From assembly GCF_021298855.1 (NCBI RefSeq), contig NZ_JAJTHI010000005.1:62001-126000 (forward strand): DNA of 64,000 nucleotides. The letters are read 5' to 3'. The stretch comes from Gemmatimonas sp. Lineage in GTDB: Bacteria; Gemmatimonadota; Gemmatimonadetes; Gemmatimonadales; Gemmatimonadaceae. This document shows, one piece after another, positions 41,869-51,225 of this stretch. The notes under the pieces are model-generated. The model saw only the letters and a program-made list of their open reading frames with translations. It searched no databases and was not told the origin of the DNA. Both the position numbers and the translations under genes were made by a program. How positions within the stretch are numbered: position 1 is the stretch's first letter; each line of letters starts with the position of its first letter.

Positions 41869-42822
41869 ATGGCCATGGAATTCGTATTCCTGCTCCCAGG
41901 ACAGGGGTCGCAGAAAGTCGGTATGGGGAAGGATCTCTACGAGGCGTTCCCTGCGGCGCGTGACGCGTTTCATGCGGTTGACGATGCCGTTGGGGCGGCG
42001 CTGTCGACCCTCGCCTTCGAAGGACCCGCCGACGAGCTGACGCGAACCGTGAATGCGCAGCCCGCGCTGTTGGCGCACAGCGCGGCGGTATGGGCCGTGG
42101 TGCGCGACGCCGTCGGCCCGCAGGCCGTTGCGGCAGCAGGGCACTCCCTTGGGGAGTTCTCGGCGTATCACCTTGCCGGTACGCTCGACCTGGCGGCCGC
42201 CGCGCGCCTCGTACGGCGCCGCGGCTCGCTCATGTACGAGCAGGGCGTTGCGCGTCCCGGTGCCATGGCCGCCATTCTCGGGGTCCTCACCAGGTCCATC
42301 GACGACCTCTGCGCCCAGGCGACCGCAGAGCGCGGCCTGGTGGTGCCCGCCAACTACAACAGCGAAGAGCAGGTGGTCATCTCGGGTGAGGTGGCCGGGG
42401 TGGAGCGGGCGATGGAACTGGCCAAGGAGGCCGGTGCCAAGCGGTGTCTTCCGTTACCGGTCAGTGGTGCCTTCCACTCGCCGCTCATGGCCCCGGCTGT
42501 TGACGGTCTGGCTCGCGCCCTCGAGGCCGAAACGTGGCACGCCCCCGCCATTCCGGTGATTGCAAACGTCAACGCCGCCGCGGTCACCACCGCGGCCACC
42601 GCGCGCGAGCTGCTGCTGCAGCAGCTCACAGCGCCGGTGCAATGGACCCGCGTCATGCGCACCCTGGCGGAGCGGTATCCCTCCGCGCTGTTTGTGGAGG
42701 TCGGGACGGGTGCGGTACTCACCGGCTTGGCACGGCGCATTGCGCCCGAGGTGCAGACCCTGGCGATCGGCACGGTCGCCGACGTCGAGAAGTTCGTTGC
42801 GCTCATTTCACAAAACTCCTGA
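41869..42822 (+). CDS. fabD: Malonyl-CoA:ACP transacylase
   Basis: Loads malonate onto ACP. It is 317 residues from the ATG at 41869 (a second ATG lies two codons in). Motifs are LLPGQGSQKVGMGKDL, the nucleophile Ser93 in AGHSLGEFSAY and the substrate-binding SGAFHSPLM region with the catalytic His. fabG begins 14 bp after its stop. Confidence 0.95.
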   Translation: MAMEFVFLLPGQGSQKVGMGKDLYEAFPAARDAFHAVDDAVGAALSTLAFEGPADELTRTVNAQPALLAHSAAVWAVVRDAVGPQAVAAAGHSLGEFSAYHLAGTLDLAAAARLVRRRGSLMYEQGVARPGAMAAILGVLTRSIDDLCAQATAERGLVVPANYNSEEQVVISGEVAGVERAMELAKEAGAKRCLPLPVSGAFHSPLMAPAVDGLARALEAETWHAPAIPVIANVNAAAVTTAATARELLLQQLTAPVQWTRVMRTLAERYPSALFVEVGTGAVLTGLARRIAPEVQTLAIGTVADVEKFVALISQNS

Positions 42823-42836
42823 CAGCACAATACGTT

Positions 42837-43598
42837 ATGTCCACTGGTCGGAAGATTGACCTGAGCGGGCGCGTGGCGCTCGTGACGGGGTCCACCCGCG
42901 GCATCGGGCGCGCCATTGCCAGCACGCTCGCCGCCGCCGGCGCCCGCGTGGCGGTGACGGGGCGTGATCTGTCCAAGGCCGAGGCGGCAGCGGCTGAGCT
43001 CGCGGCTGCCACGGGCGCCGAGGTCCGCGGCTATGCGGCCGATGTCGCCGACGTTGCCCAGGCCACGGCGCTGATCGAGGCGGTCGAGCGGGACTTCGGT
43101 CAGCTCGACATTCTGGTCAACAACGCCGGGCTGACGCGGGACAACCTGCTGATGCGACTCAAGGACGACGACTGGGATGCGGTCATCGACGCGAATCTGC
43201 GAGGGGCCTTTGCCACCTGTCGCGCCGCGACGCGCGGCATGATGAAGCGGCGGTGGGGCCGGATCATCAACGTCGCCAGCGTCGTGGGGCTGATCGGCAA
43301 CAAGGGGCAGGCGAACTACGCCGCCAGCAAGGCCGGGCTGATCGGTCTTACCAAGTCGATTGCCAAGGAACTGGCGTCGCGGAACATCCTGGCCAACGTC
43401 GTGGCGCCCGGATTCATCGAGACGGACATGACGGCGGCCATGCCCCCCGAGGCTCGGGCCGGCATGAGCGCCGGCATCCCTCTCGAACGCCTCGGCACCC
43501 CCGAGGACGTGGCGGGCATGGTACTCGTGCTCGCGTCGGACCTGACCGGCTATGTCACCGGGCAGGTATTCGTGGTGGACGGCGGCCTGGTGATGTAG
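42837..43598 (+). CDS. fabG: 3-oxoacyl-ACP reductase
   Basis: NADPH-dependent reduction of beta-ketoacyl-ACP, an SDR-family enzyme of 253 residues. The cofactor motif TGSTRGIGRA, NNAGLTRDNLLMR, the catalytic Tyr161-x3-Lys165 in NYAASKAGLIG and APGFIETDMT are intact. The ATG at 42837 lacks a clear ribosome site. A gap of 116 bp precedes acpP. Confidence 0.95.
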   Translation: MSTGRKIDLSGRVALVTGSTRGIGRAIASTLAAAGARVAVTGRDLSKAEAAAAELAAATGAEVRGYAADVADVAQATALIEAVERDFGQLDILVNNAGLTRDNLLMRLKDDDWDAVIDANLRGAFATCRAATRGMMKRRWGRIINVASVVGLIGNKGQANYAASKAGLIGLTKSIAKELASRNILANVVAPGFIETDMTAAMPPEARAGMSAGIPLERLGTPEDVAGMVLVLASDLTGYVTGQVFVVDGGLVM

Positions 43599-43714
43599 TC
43601 GGGGCTCCTGGGTGGCTCCGTCCTGCGGGATTCTCCCGGGAGGGCCTCCCTGTGACGCCGTGCCGTGGCTAAGTTCTCCATTCTCACCCCAACAACATCA
43701 GAGGAACGGTTCCC

Positions 43715-43954
43715 ATGTCGGATCACGCGTCGAAGATCAAGGATATCATCGAGAAGGAACTCGGCGTTGAGCGCGAAAAGCTCACCCCCGAAGCGAGCTT
43801 CATCGAGGACCTCGGCGCGGACTCGCTCGACATCGTCGAACTGGTCATGGAGTTCGAGAAGGAGTTCAACATCGACATCCCCGATGAGGATGCCGAGAAG
43901 CTGCGCACCGTGGGTGACGCCATCGCGTACCTCGAGGCGAAGGTCGCGGGCTGA
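43715..43954 (+). CDS. acpP: Acyl carrier protein
   Basis: Carries growing acyl chains on 4'-phosphopantetheine attached to Ser37 in GADSLD. The protein is 79 residues and strongly acidic, the normal length. A ribosome site AGAGGA (43700-43705) lies 9 bp before the ATG, one of the best in the window and in keeping with high ACP output. A TAAGTT at 43670-43675 could be a -10 box but I see no -35. The stop overlaps the fabF ATG. Confidence 0.97.
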   Translation: MSDHASKIKDIIEKELGVEREKLTPEASFIEDLGADSLDIVELVMEFEKEFNIDIPDEDAEKLRTVGDAIAYLEAKVAG

Positions 43955-45195
43955 TGCGGCGGCGGGTCGTCGTCACGGGTCTTGGGGCGATCACGCCCGT
44001 CGGCAACGACGTGGCGACGACCTGGCAGTCGCTGCTGGGCGGGGTATCGGGGGGCGCGCTCATCACCAAGTTCGATGCGTCGGACTTCAAGGTGAAGTTC
44101 GCCTGTGAGGTGAAGGGCTTCGATGTGGGCCTGTACATGGACCGCAAGGAGGCCAAGCGCGCCGACCTCTTTACCCAGTACGCCATGGCGGCGTCCGTGC
44201 AGGCCATGCACGATGCGGGGCTGGAGCAGGGCGGATACGTTCCCGAGGACTTCGGCGTGATCATCGGGAGCGGTATCGGTGGGCTGGCCACGATGGAGGA
44301 CCAGCACTCGGTGCTCATGCAGTCGGGGAACCGGCGCATCTCGCCGTTCTTCATCCCCATGTACATCGCCGACATCGCGGCCGGGGTGGTCTCCATGCGC
44401 TTCAACGCCAAGGGCCCCAACTTCGCCACGATGTCCGCCTGTGCCACGAGCGCTCACGCCATCGGCGAGGCGTTCCGCACCATTTCGTACGGTGACGCCG
44501 ACGTGATGCTGTGCGGTGGGACGGAAGCGTCGGTGTTGCCCATGGCCATCGGCGGGTTCGGCAACATGACCGCGCTCTCCGAGCGCAATGATGCGCCGGC
44601 CACGGCATCGCGTCCCTTCGATGCCACGCGCGATGGCTTCGTGCTCGGGGAAGGCGCCGGCGTGGTGGTGCTCGAGGTGCTCGAGCATGCGATCGCGCGC
44701 GGAGCGCGCATCTACGGCGAGGTGGTGGGATATGGCGCCACGGGCGATGCGTATCACCTCACCGGGCAGCCGGAAGCACACGAGGGGCTGCAGCGGGCCA
44801 TGCGCAAGGCCATGGCTGACGGCAAGCTGGCGCCCACCGACGTCACGTACATCAACGCGCACGGCACCTCCACGCCGCTGAATGATCCGAATGAAATCCG
44901 GGCCATCAAGACGGTGTTCGGCGATCATGCGTACGCGCTCTCTGTCAGTTCGACCAAGTCGGCTACCGGGCACATGCTCGGCGCGGCCGGTGGCGTGGAG
45001 TTCATCGCCTGCGCGCTGGCCATGCGCGACGGTATGATTCCTCCCACGATCAACTACAGCACCCCCGATCCGGACTGCGATCTCGACGTCACACCGAACA
45101 CGCCCACGGCGCGTCCGGTCGAGGTCGCGCTCTCCAACAGCTCCGGGTTCGGCGGTCACAACGTCTCGATCGCGCTCCGACGCTGGCACGGGTAA
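43954..45195 (+). CDS. fabF: Beta-ketoacyl-ACP synthase II
   Basis: Elongating condensing enzyme, 413 residues. Nucleophile Cys163 lies in SACATSAHAIG, with histidines in NAHGTSTPLND and KSATGHMLGAAGG. The N-terminal RRVVVTGLGAITPVG and C-terminal SNSSGFGGHNVS are typical. It ends the fatty acid gene run; mqnE begins 66 bp downstream, with a small hairpin GCGCGGC/GCCGCGC (45223-45241) in the gap. Confidence 0.96.
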   Translation: MRRRVVVTGLGAITPVGNDVATTWQSLLGGVSGGALITKFDASDFKVKFACEVKGFDVGLYMDRKEAKRADLFTQYAMAASVQAMHDAGLEQGGYVPEDFGVIIGSGIGGLATMEDQHSVLMQSGNRRISPFFIPMYIADIAAGVVSMRFNAKGPNFATMSACATSAHAIGEAFRTISYGDADVMLCGGTEASVLPMAIGGFGNMTALSERNDAPATASRPFDATRDGFVLGEGAGVVVLEVLEHAIARGARIYGEVVGYGATGDAYHLTGQPEAHEGLQRAMRKAMADGKLAPTDVTYINAHGTSTPLNDPNEIRAIKTVFGDHAYALSVSSTKSATGHMLGAAGGVEFIACALAMRDGMIPPTINYSTPDPDCDLDVTPNTPTARPVEVALSNSSGFGGHNVSIALRRWHG

Positions 45196-45261
45196 GCCCG
45201 TCGGGGCGTATATCGAGATGACGCGCGGCGTGGTGCCGCGCCGAAGCCCGGGTAGCTCCTG

Positions 45262-46461
45262 ATGCCGCTCGCAGTACCGTTCGACCTCGACACGCTGCGT
45301 GATCCCGCGCTGCGCCCCATCGGCGAAAAGCTGATGCGCGGCGAGCGCCTCACGATTGCCGATGGCCACACCCTGTATACCAGCCCCGATATTCTCGGGG
45401 TGGGGGCCATGGCCAATGCCGCCAACCGTGCGCGCCATGGCGACCGGGTGACCTTTGCGGCCAACCAGCACATCAACCCCACCAACATCTGCGTGCTGCG
45501 GAAGACGTGCGTCTTCTGCGGCTATGCGCGCCTGCCGAAGGAAGACGGTGCCTACCGGTATTCCCTCGAGCAGGTACTCGCCGAATCCGATCGCGCCGAC
45601 GGTACGATGACGCGCGAGTTCCACATCGTCGGCGGTCTCGATATGCAGGCGGGCCTCGAGTATTACACGACGATGTTCCGCGCGCTCAAGGAGCGGCACC
45701 CCCAGGTGCACATCAAGGCGCTCACGGCCGTCGAGATTGCACACATCGCGCGCATCGAAAAAATGAGCCGGGACGAGGTGCTCGTGGCCCTGCGCGAGGC
45801 CGGGCTCGATACCCTTCCCGGCGGCGGGGCGGAGACGTTCAGTGCGGCCGTACGCGAGCAGATTGCCGACAAGAAGCTGGGCGGGGCCGAGTACATTGAG
45901 GTGCATCGCACGGCGCACAGGCTCGGCATCCGGTCGAACTGCACGATGCTCTACGGTCACGTGGAGACCATCGACGACCGGATGCAGCATCTCGACATGC
46001 TGCGCACGCTGCAGGATGACACGGGCGGCTTCCTCGCGTTCATCCCGCTGGCGTATCACCCCGACGACAACGAACTCGGGGTGACGCTGGGCCGGCAGGG
46101 GACCAGCACGACGGGCCTCGACGACCTGCGCAACCTGGCGGTGGGGCGTCTCTTCCTCGACAACTTCGAGCACATCAAGACGCACTGGATCATGGTCACC
46201 ACGCCGGTGTCCCAGATTGCGCTGCACTTCGGTGTGAACGACATCGAGGGCACCGTGGTGCGCGAGAAGATCTACCACGCCGTGGGCGCCAGCACACCGC
46301 AGGGCATGACGCTGCCGCAGCTGCTGCAGCTCATCCGCGGTGCGGGCAAGCAGCCGGCCGAACGGGATTCGTTCTATCGCGTCATCCGGGAATTCGCGCC
46401 CGATGACACCGGCGAAGGCATCACGGCCGCGGCCGACGCCTTCACCTCCGCCGCGTCCTGA
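45262..46461 (+). CDS. mqnE: MqnE, aminofutalosine synthase (radical SAM)
   Basis: Joins the chorismate-derived enolpyruvyl benzoate to SAM in the futalosine route to menaquinone. It is 399 residues. Family signatures are INPTNIC, LPGGGAETF, VHRTAHRLGIRSNCTMLYGHVET and LAFIPLAYHP. The radical SAM cluster motif reads C77-x5-C83-x2-C86 (CVLRKTCVFC), two residues longer than the common C-x3-C-x2-C, while MqnC nearby has the usual spacing. It stands just before mqnA, which makes its substrate. Confidence 0.92.
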   Translation: MPLAVPFDLDTLRDPALRPIGEKLMRGERLTIADGHTLYTSPDILGVGAMANAANRARHGDRVTFAANQHINPTNICVLRKTCVFCGYARLPKEDGAYRYSLEQVLAESDRADGTMTREFHIVGGLDMQAGLEYYTTMFRALKERHPQVHIKALTAVEIAHIARIEKMSRDEVLVALREAGLDTLPGGGAETFSAAVREQIADKKLGGAEYIEVHRTAHRLGIRSNCTMLYGHVETIDDRMQHLDMLRTLQDDTGGFLAFIPLAYHPDDNELGVTLGRQGTSTTGLDDLRNLAVGRLFLDNFEHIKTHWIMVTTPVSQIALHFGVNDIEGTVVREKIYHAVGASTPQGMTLPQLLQLIRGAGKQPAERDSFYRVIREFAPDDTGEGITAAADAFTSAAS

Positions 46462-46463
46462 CC

Positions 46464-47330
46464 ATGAACAGCGGGCGGGAGGCCCTGCGGGTCGGGCGCA
46501 TCCGGTACATCAACTGCTACCCGGTGTACGGGGCCATCGAACGTGGCATCGTGCCGCTCGCCGGTGAGTTGGTGGACGGCGTGCCCACGCAGCTCAATCG
46601 CCTCATGGCGACCGGCGACATCGACATCAGTGTGGTGTCGGCGGTGGAGTACGCAAAGGATGCGCACCAGTTCCTGCTGCTCCCGGAATTGGGGATCACC
46701 AGTGACGGCCCGGTGCGCAGCGTGATGCTGTTCAGCAAGCGTGATGCGCGCGACCTCGGTGGGCGCCGCGTCGTCGTGAGCCGCAGCAGCATGACGAGCG
46801 TGCATCTGCTCGAACTGCTCTTCGAACACGTGTGGAAGTGCCGCCCCGAGTTCGTGCCCGGCGATGCCGAGATGGGGGACATTGCACGTTTTCAGGAGGA
46901 GCCGCACGATGCGCGGCTCGTGATCGGTGATGCGGCACTCACGTTGTTCGATGCCGCCAATCGCGGTGGCCTGTGGGCCGAGCGATACCCGTACATCGAA
47001 GATCTCGGCGCAGCGTGGAAGCACTGGACCGGGCTGCCGTTCGTTTTCGCCGTGTGGGTGGCGCAGCGCCGCACCCCGGTGCACGCCGCGCTCGGTGCGC
47101 ATGCGTCCCTCATCGCCTCCCGCGACTGGGGGCTGGCGCATCTCGACCTGCTCTCGGCGCAGGCCGCACTCGCCAGTGGCGTTCCGGTGGAGACCTGTCG
47201 CGACTACTTCGCGGGACTCGATTACCGGCTGTCGTACCCGCATCTCGCGGGGCTCACCGAGTTCTTCCGTCGGCTCGTGCTGGCAGGACGCGTACCGGAT
47301 GGTACGTTGGCCTTCCTCCCCGCCGCGTGA
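46464..47330 (+). CDS. mqnA: MqnA, chorismate dehydratase
   Basis: Removes water from chorismate to give 3-[(1-carboxyvinyl)oxy]benzoate, the first futalosine-pathway step. The 288-residue protein has a periplasmic-binding-protein-like fold. The start VGRIRYINCYPVYGAIE, the GVPTQLNRLMATGDIDISVVSAVEYA block and SRSSMTSVHLLELL are family features. The ATG at 46464 follows mqnE by 2 bp. Confidence 0.92.
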   Translation: MNSGREALRVGRIRYINCYPVYGAIERGIVPLAGELVDGVPTQLNRLMATGDIDISVVSAVEYAKDAHQFLLLPELGITSDGPVRSVMLFSKRDARDLGGRRVVVSRSSMTSVHLLELLFEHVWKCRPEFVPGDAEMGDIARFQEEPHDARLVIGDAALTLFDAANRGGLWAERYPYIEDLGAAWKHWTGLPFVFAVWVAQRRTPVHAALGAHASLIASRDWGLAHLDLLSAQAALASGVPVETCRDYFAGLDYRLSYPHLAGLTEFFRRLVLAGRVPDGTLAFLPAA

Positions 47331-47351
47331 CCGCCATTCTGCTCAATACCC

Positions 47352-48428
47352 GTGACCGTCATGCGTGACCTTCTCGATTTCTACACCAACGCGCCGCTGC
47401 TCGAACTGGGCCTCGAGGCGGATCGCATTCGCGAGCAGAAGCATCCGCATGGTGTCGTCACCTACATCGTCGATCGGAACATCAACTATACGAACGTGTG
47501 CGTCGCCGATTGCGGCTTCTGCGCCTTCTACCGGCGCCCGAAGCACGGCGAGGGATACACCCTCTCCTATGAGCAGATCGGCGAGAAGATCGAGGAAACG
47601 AAGGCGCTCGGCGGTGTGCAGATCCTGATTCAGGGCGGCCACAATCCGTACATCCCATTCGAGTGGTACCTCGACCTGCTGCGCTACATCAAGACGCATC
47701 ACCCGATCCACATTCATGGCTTCTCCCCGAGCGAGGTGGATTTCTTTTCCACGCGCTTCCGCATGGATGCCACCGAGGTCATTCGCGAACTCAAGGCAGC
47801 GGGACTCGATTCCATTCCCGGGGGCGGCGGTGAGATTCTCGTGCAGCGGGTGCGGGACATTGCGGCGCCCAAGAAGGCGGGCGCCGATCGCTGGCTGGAG
47901 ATCATGGAGCTGGCGCACAATGCCGGCATGAAGACGTCGGTCACCATGATGTACGGCATCGGCGAAACGCTCGCCGAGCGCCTCGAGCATCTGCAGCGCG
48001 TGCGGGACCTGCAGGCCCGCACCAACGGCTTCACCGCGTTCATCACGTGGCCGCTGCAGCCGGAGAACACGCCCACGATGTCGCACATGCCGAAGACCGA
48101 TGCCACCACGTATCTGCGTACGGTGGCCATCTCGCGCATCGTGCTCGACAATGTGCCCAACCTGCAGTCGAGTTGGGTCACGATGGGCATGAAGGTGGGG
48201 CAGATGGCCCTCAAGTTCGGGTGCAACGACTTCGGCTCGCTCATGATCGAGGAGAACGTGGTGTCGGCCGCGAACACCACGCACCGTACCACCACCGACG
48301 AACTCGATCGGCTCATCGTCGATGCCGGCTTCACGCCGGCGCGGCGGCGGCAGGATTACACCATCATCAGCAGCAACGACGGGATGTCGATCGCCGCTCC
48401 CGCTGTGTCGGCCACGGCGGCGGCGTGA
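47352..48428 (+). CDS. mqnC: MqnC, cyclic dehypoxanthinylfutalosine synthase (radical SAM)
   Basis: Cyclises dehypoxanthinylfutalosine in menaquinone synthesis. It is 358 residues from the GTG at 47352; an ATG three codons in (47361) is an equally good start. It has the standard radical SAM motif CVADCGFC within NINYTNVCVADCGFCAFYRR, plus QILIQGGHNPYIPFEWY and DSIPGGGGEILV. mqnB or mqnD is not in the window. The stop overlaps possible ispF starts. Confidence 0.94.
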   Translation: MTVMRDLLDFYTNAPLLELGLEADRIREQKHPHGVVTYIVDRNINYTNVCVADCGFCAFYRRPKHGEGYTLSYEQIGEKIEETKALGGVQILIQGGHNPYIPFEWYLDLLRYIKTHHPIHIHGFSPSEVDFFSTRFRMDATEVIRELKAAGLDSIPGGGGEILVQRVRDIAAPKKAGADRWLEIMELAHNAGMKTSVTMMYGIGETLAERLEHLQRVRDLQARTNGFTAFITWPLQPENTPTMSHMPKTDATTYLRTVAISRIVLDNVPNLQSSWVTMGMKVGQMALKFGCNDFGSLMIEENVVSAANTTHRTTTDELDRLIVDAGFTPARRRQDYTIISSNDGMSIAAPAVSATAAA

Positions 48429-48430
48429 CG

Positions 48431-48919
48431 ATGGCGATGGGAGTGCGCGTGGGGATCGGCTACGACTCCCATCGGTTCGGTGAGGGGGGGCCCATGCGCC
48501 TGGGCGGCATCGACGTTCCAGCGTCCATGCACTGTGCGGGACACTCCGACGGCGATGCCGTGTGCCATGCCATCACCGATGCCGTGCTGGGCGCCGCCGG
48601 GCTCGGTGATATTGGCGAGATGTTCCCCGACACCGACGCGGCCAACCGGGGGAAGGATTCCGTCGTGATGCTCGCCGCGGCCGTCGCGCGCCTTCACCAG
48701 GCGGGATGGCGGGTGGGCAACGTGGATGTCACCGTAATCACGCAACAGCCCAAGATCGGCCCGCATCGGGCGGCGATGCGGGAACGGCTGGCGGCGGTGC
48801 TCGAGGTGGCGGTGGAGGAGGTGTTCGTGAAGGGCAAGACCAACGAGGGCCTGGGCTGGATCGGCCGTGGTGAGGGATTGGCCGTGATCGCGACGGCATC
48901 CGTCATCCGACGCGACTGA
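48431..48919 (+). CDS. ispF: IspF, 2-C-methyl-D-erythritol 2,4-cyclodiphosphate synthase
   Basis: Cyclises CDP-methylerythritol 2-phosphate in the MEP pathway that supplies the isoprenoid tail of menaquinone. The ATG at 48431 gives 162 residues; a GTG at 48425 overlapping the mqnC stop and an ATG at 48437 are alternatives. Metal ligands Asp12, His14 and His46 are visible (GYDSHRF, AGHSDGDAVCH), with FPDTD and KGKTNEGLGWIGRGEG. Its position after the Mqn genes fits a shared role in making quinone. Confidence 0.95.
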   Translation: MAMGVRVGIGYDSHRFGEGGPMRLGGIDVPASMHCAGHSDGDAVCHAITDAVLGAAGLGDIGEMFPDTDAANRGKDSVVMLAAAVARLHQAGWRVGNVDVTVITQQPKIGPHRAAMRERLAAVLEVAVEEVFVKGKTNEGLGWIGRGEGLAVIATASVIRRD

Positions 48920-48988
48920 CGATGGGCGGCGATCCCGCGCCGAGCACGCGCCGATCGCCCAGCCATCCCTTCGGCACCGGGCGGCGAC

Positions 48989-49615
48989 ATGACTGAGTTG
49001 CTGGCGTGGTTGACGTCGCTTCCGGAGGCCCTGTTGTACGGGGCCATCATCGTGGCGGCCTTTCTCGAGAATGTGTTTCCGCCGCTCCCTGCCGACACGG
49101 TGATCGCGCTCGGCGCGTTCGTGGCCGCGCGCGGCACCGGGACCGAATGGGGCGTGTGGCTGGCGACCATGGTCGGCAACGTGGGAGGCGCCATGCTGAT
49201 GTACGGGTTGGGCCACCGCTACGGTCTCCCGTGGCTCATGCGGCGCTTTCCGGCCGTGGTATCCCCCTCCGCCGCCGACCGCTTTGCGGAACGCTTCAAG
49301 ACGCAGGGACTGTTCGCGGTAATGGCGAGTCGATTCCTGCCGGGTGTGCGTGCGCTGGTGCCGCCCATGGCAGGCGCGCTCGGCATCGGCGCGGTGCGCG
49401 CGGCTGTGGCCATGACGCTGGCCTCCGGCCTGTGGTACGGGATCGTGTGTGTCCTGGCGTTTCGAGCCGGCGCGAACGCCGAGCAATTGCTGGCGCACAT
49501 TGCGGAGCAGCAACGTCTGCTGGCGATCGGCGCCGGCGTACTCGTCATGATGGCGGTGGCGATTGTCGTGTGGCGCATGCGCTCGTCGCGTGCGGGTGGC
49601 GGGCAGGGCCAGTGA
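48989..49615 (+). CDS. DedA-family membrane protein
   Basis: Integral membrane protein of 208 residues, 4-5 hydrophobic helices. The DedA/VTT-domain features are LENVFPPLPADTVIALGAFVAARG, the glycine-rich GNVGGAMLMYGLGHRYG and RFLPGVRALVPPMAGALG, where the Arg is functionally important in the family. DedA proteins include undecaprenyl-phosphate and lipid flippases; the substrate here is not known. The stop overlaps the GTG of the recombinase. Confidence 0.88.
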   Translation: MTELLAWLTSLPEALLYGAIIVAAFLENVFPPLPADTVIALGAFVAARGTGTEWGVWLATMVGNVGGAMLMYGLGHRYGLPWLMRRFPAVVSPSAADRFAERFKTQGLFAVMASRFLPGVRALVPPMAGALGIGAVRAAVAMTLASGLWYGIVCVLAFRAGANAEQLLAHIAEQQRLLAIGAGVLVMMAVAIVVWRMRSSRAGGGQGQ

Positions 49616-50550
49616 CGGCCCCGGCGTTGCCCGACCGGGGAGACGACTGGCGCCATCTGCAGCAGGGGTTCGCCCTGCAACTGTTCGAAGATGCGTTGGC
49701 GCTCGAGGCGGGAGCCTCGCCCCGGACCATCGACGCGTATCGACGCGATGTGCTGCGCTGTGCGGTGTTCATGCGCACGCAGGGGATCACGACGGTCGGG
49801 GCCATTACCGCGGCGGCGCTTCGGGAGTTCATCTACCACCTCAAGGACCTCGGCCTTGCCGGGAGCTCGATCCGTCGCAACATCTCGGCGCTCCGCACAT
49901 GGTATCGGATCCTGCTGGCGGAAGGGGTGGTCACGACCGATCCCACGGAGCGACTCGACTCCCCGCAACGATGGCGGACCTTGCCCGAGGTCCTGAGCGT
50001 CGACGAGGTGACGCGACTGCTCGCGGCGCCACAGCTCGACGAGCGCCTCGCGTTTCGTGATCGCGCCATGCTGGAACTGGCCTATGGCGCGGGACTCCGG
50101 GTGTCGGAGTGGATCGGCCTGGCGGTCAAGGACGTGCTGCTCGAGGAAGGGCTCGTGCGCGTGATCGGCAAGGGCAGCAAGGAGCGCCTCGTGCCGATCG
50201 GACGATCGGCGATCGGCGCCGTGGCGGTCTATGTGCGCGAACTCCGTCCGGTGCTGGAGCGGGGGCAGGGGAAGGGGCTGCTGTTTCTCAACGGCCGCGG
50301 CGCGCCGTTGACGCGCATGGGGGCCTGGAAGATCCTGCGCAAATACGTGGAACAGGCGGGACTCGAGAAAGCCGTGTCCCCGCACACGCTGCGCCACTCC
50401 TTTGCCACCCACCTGCTGGAGGGAGGCGCGGACCTCCGTGCCGTCCAGGAAATGCTGGGGCACGCCGACATCGCCACCACACAGATCTACACGCACGTGG
50501 ACCGCGACTATCTTCGCAGTGTGCACCGACAGTTCCATCCACGCTCCTGA
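49612..50550 (+). CDS. xerD: Tyrosine recombinase, XerC/XerD family
   Basis: Site-specific recombinase that resolves chromosome dimers at dif. It is 312 residues from the GTG at 49612 (GTGA overlap with the DedA gene). The N-terminal SAM-like DNA-binding domain (TIDAYRRDVLRC, IRRNISALRTWYRIL) precedes the catalytic domain with Arg163, Lys at 187 or 190, His258, Arg261, His284 and Tyr293 (YTHVDRDYLRSVHRQFHPR). The C-terminal end resembles XerD more than XerC, but the split is uncertain from one sequence. No integron or phage genes flank it, so a housekeeping role is likely. Confidence 0.88.
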   Translation: MTAPALPDRGDDWRHLQQGFALQLFEDALALEAGASPRTIDAYRRDVLRCAVFMRTQGITTVGAITAAALREFIYHLKDLGLAGSSIRRNISALRTWYRILLAEGVVTTDPTERLDSPQRWRTLPEVLSVDEVTRLLAAPQLDERLAFRDRAMLELAYGAGLRVSEWIGLAVKDVLLEEGLVRVIGKGSKERLVPIGRSAIGAVAVYVRELRPVLERGQGKGLLFLNGRGAPLTRMGAWKILRKYVEQAGLEKAVSPHTLRHSFATHLLEGGADLRAVQEMLGHADIATTQIYTHVDRDYLRSVHRQFHPRS

Positions 50551-50564
50551 CCTCGAGCGTCACC

Positions 50565-51167
<603 letters not shown>

Positions 51168-51225
51168 CCGTGCCGCCCGGACGCCCGGACGCCCCCGCAC
51201 GGGCGGCATCCGGGACGGGGGAGCG

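Noticed and set aside
42807..42836. Promoter-like TTCACA-18-TACGTT immediately before fabG
   Set aside because: The -10 ends one base before the fabG ATG, so transcription would start inside the gene, and no credible downstream start exists. Probably chance.
43723..46278. An 851-codon open frame on the minus strand opposite acpP, fabF and mqnE
   Set aside because: It is antisense to three unmistakable genes. High GC at third positions keeps antisense frames open here, and its translation is Arg/His/Gly-rich with no family motif. The same holds for the minus-strand frames at 33003-35519, 22547-24244 and 26466-28145.
49612..50550. The tyrosine recombinase as a sign of an integrated element
   Set aside because: It overlaps a DedA gene and precedes pabA, both housekeeping, with no attachment repeats, cargo or phage genes. 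It has the length and motifs of XerC/XerD.
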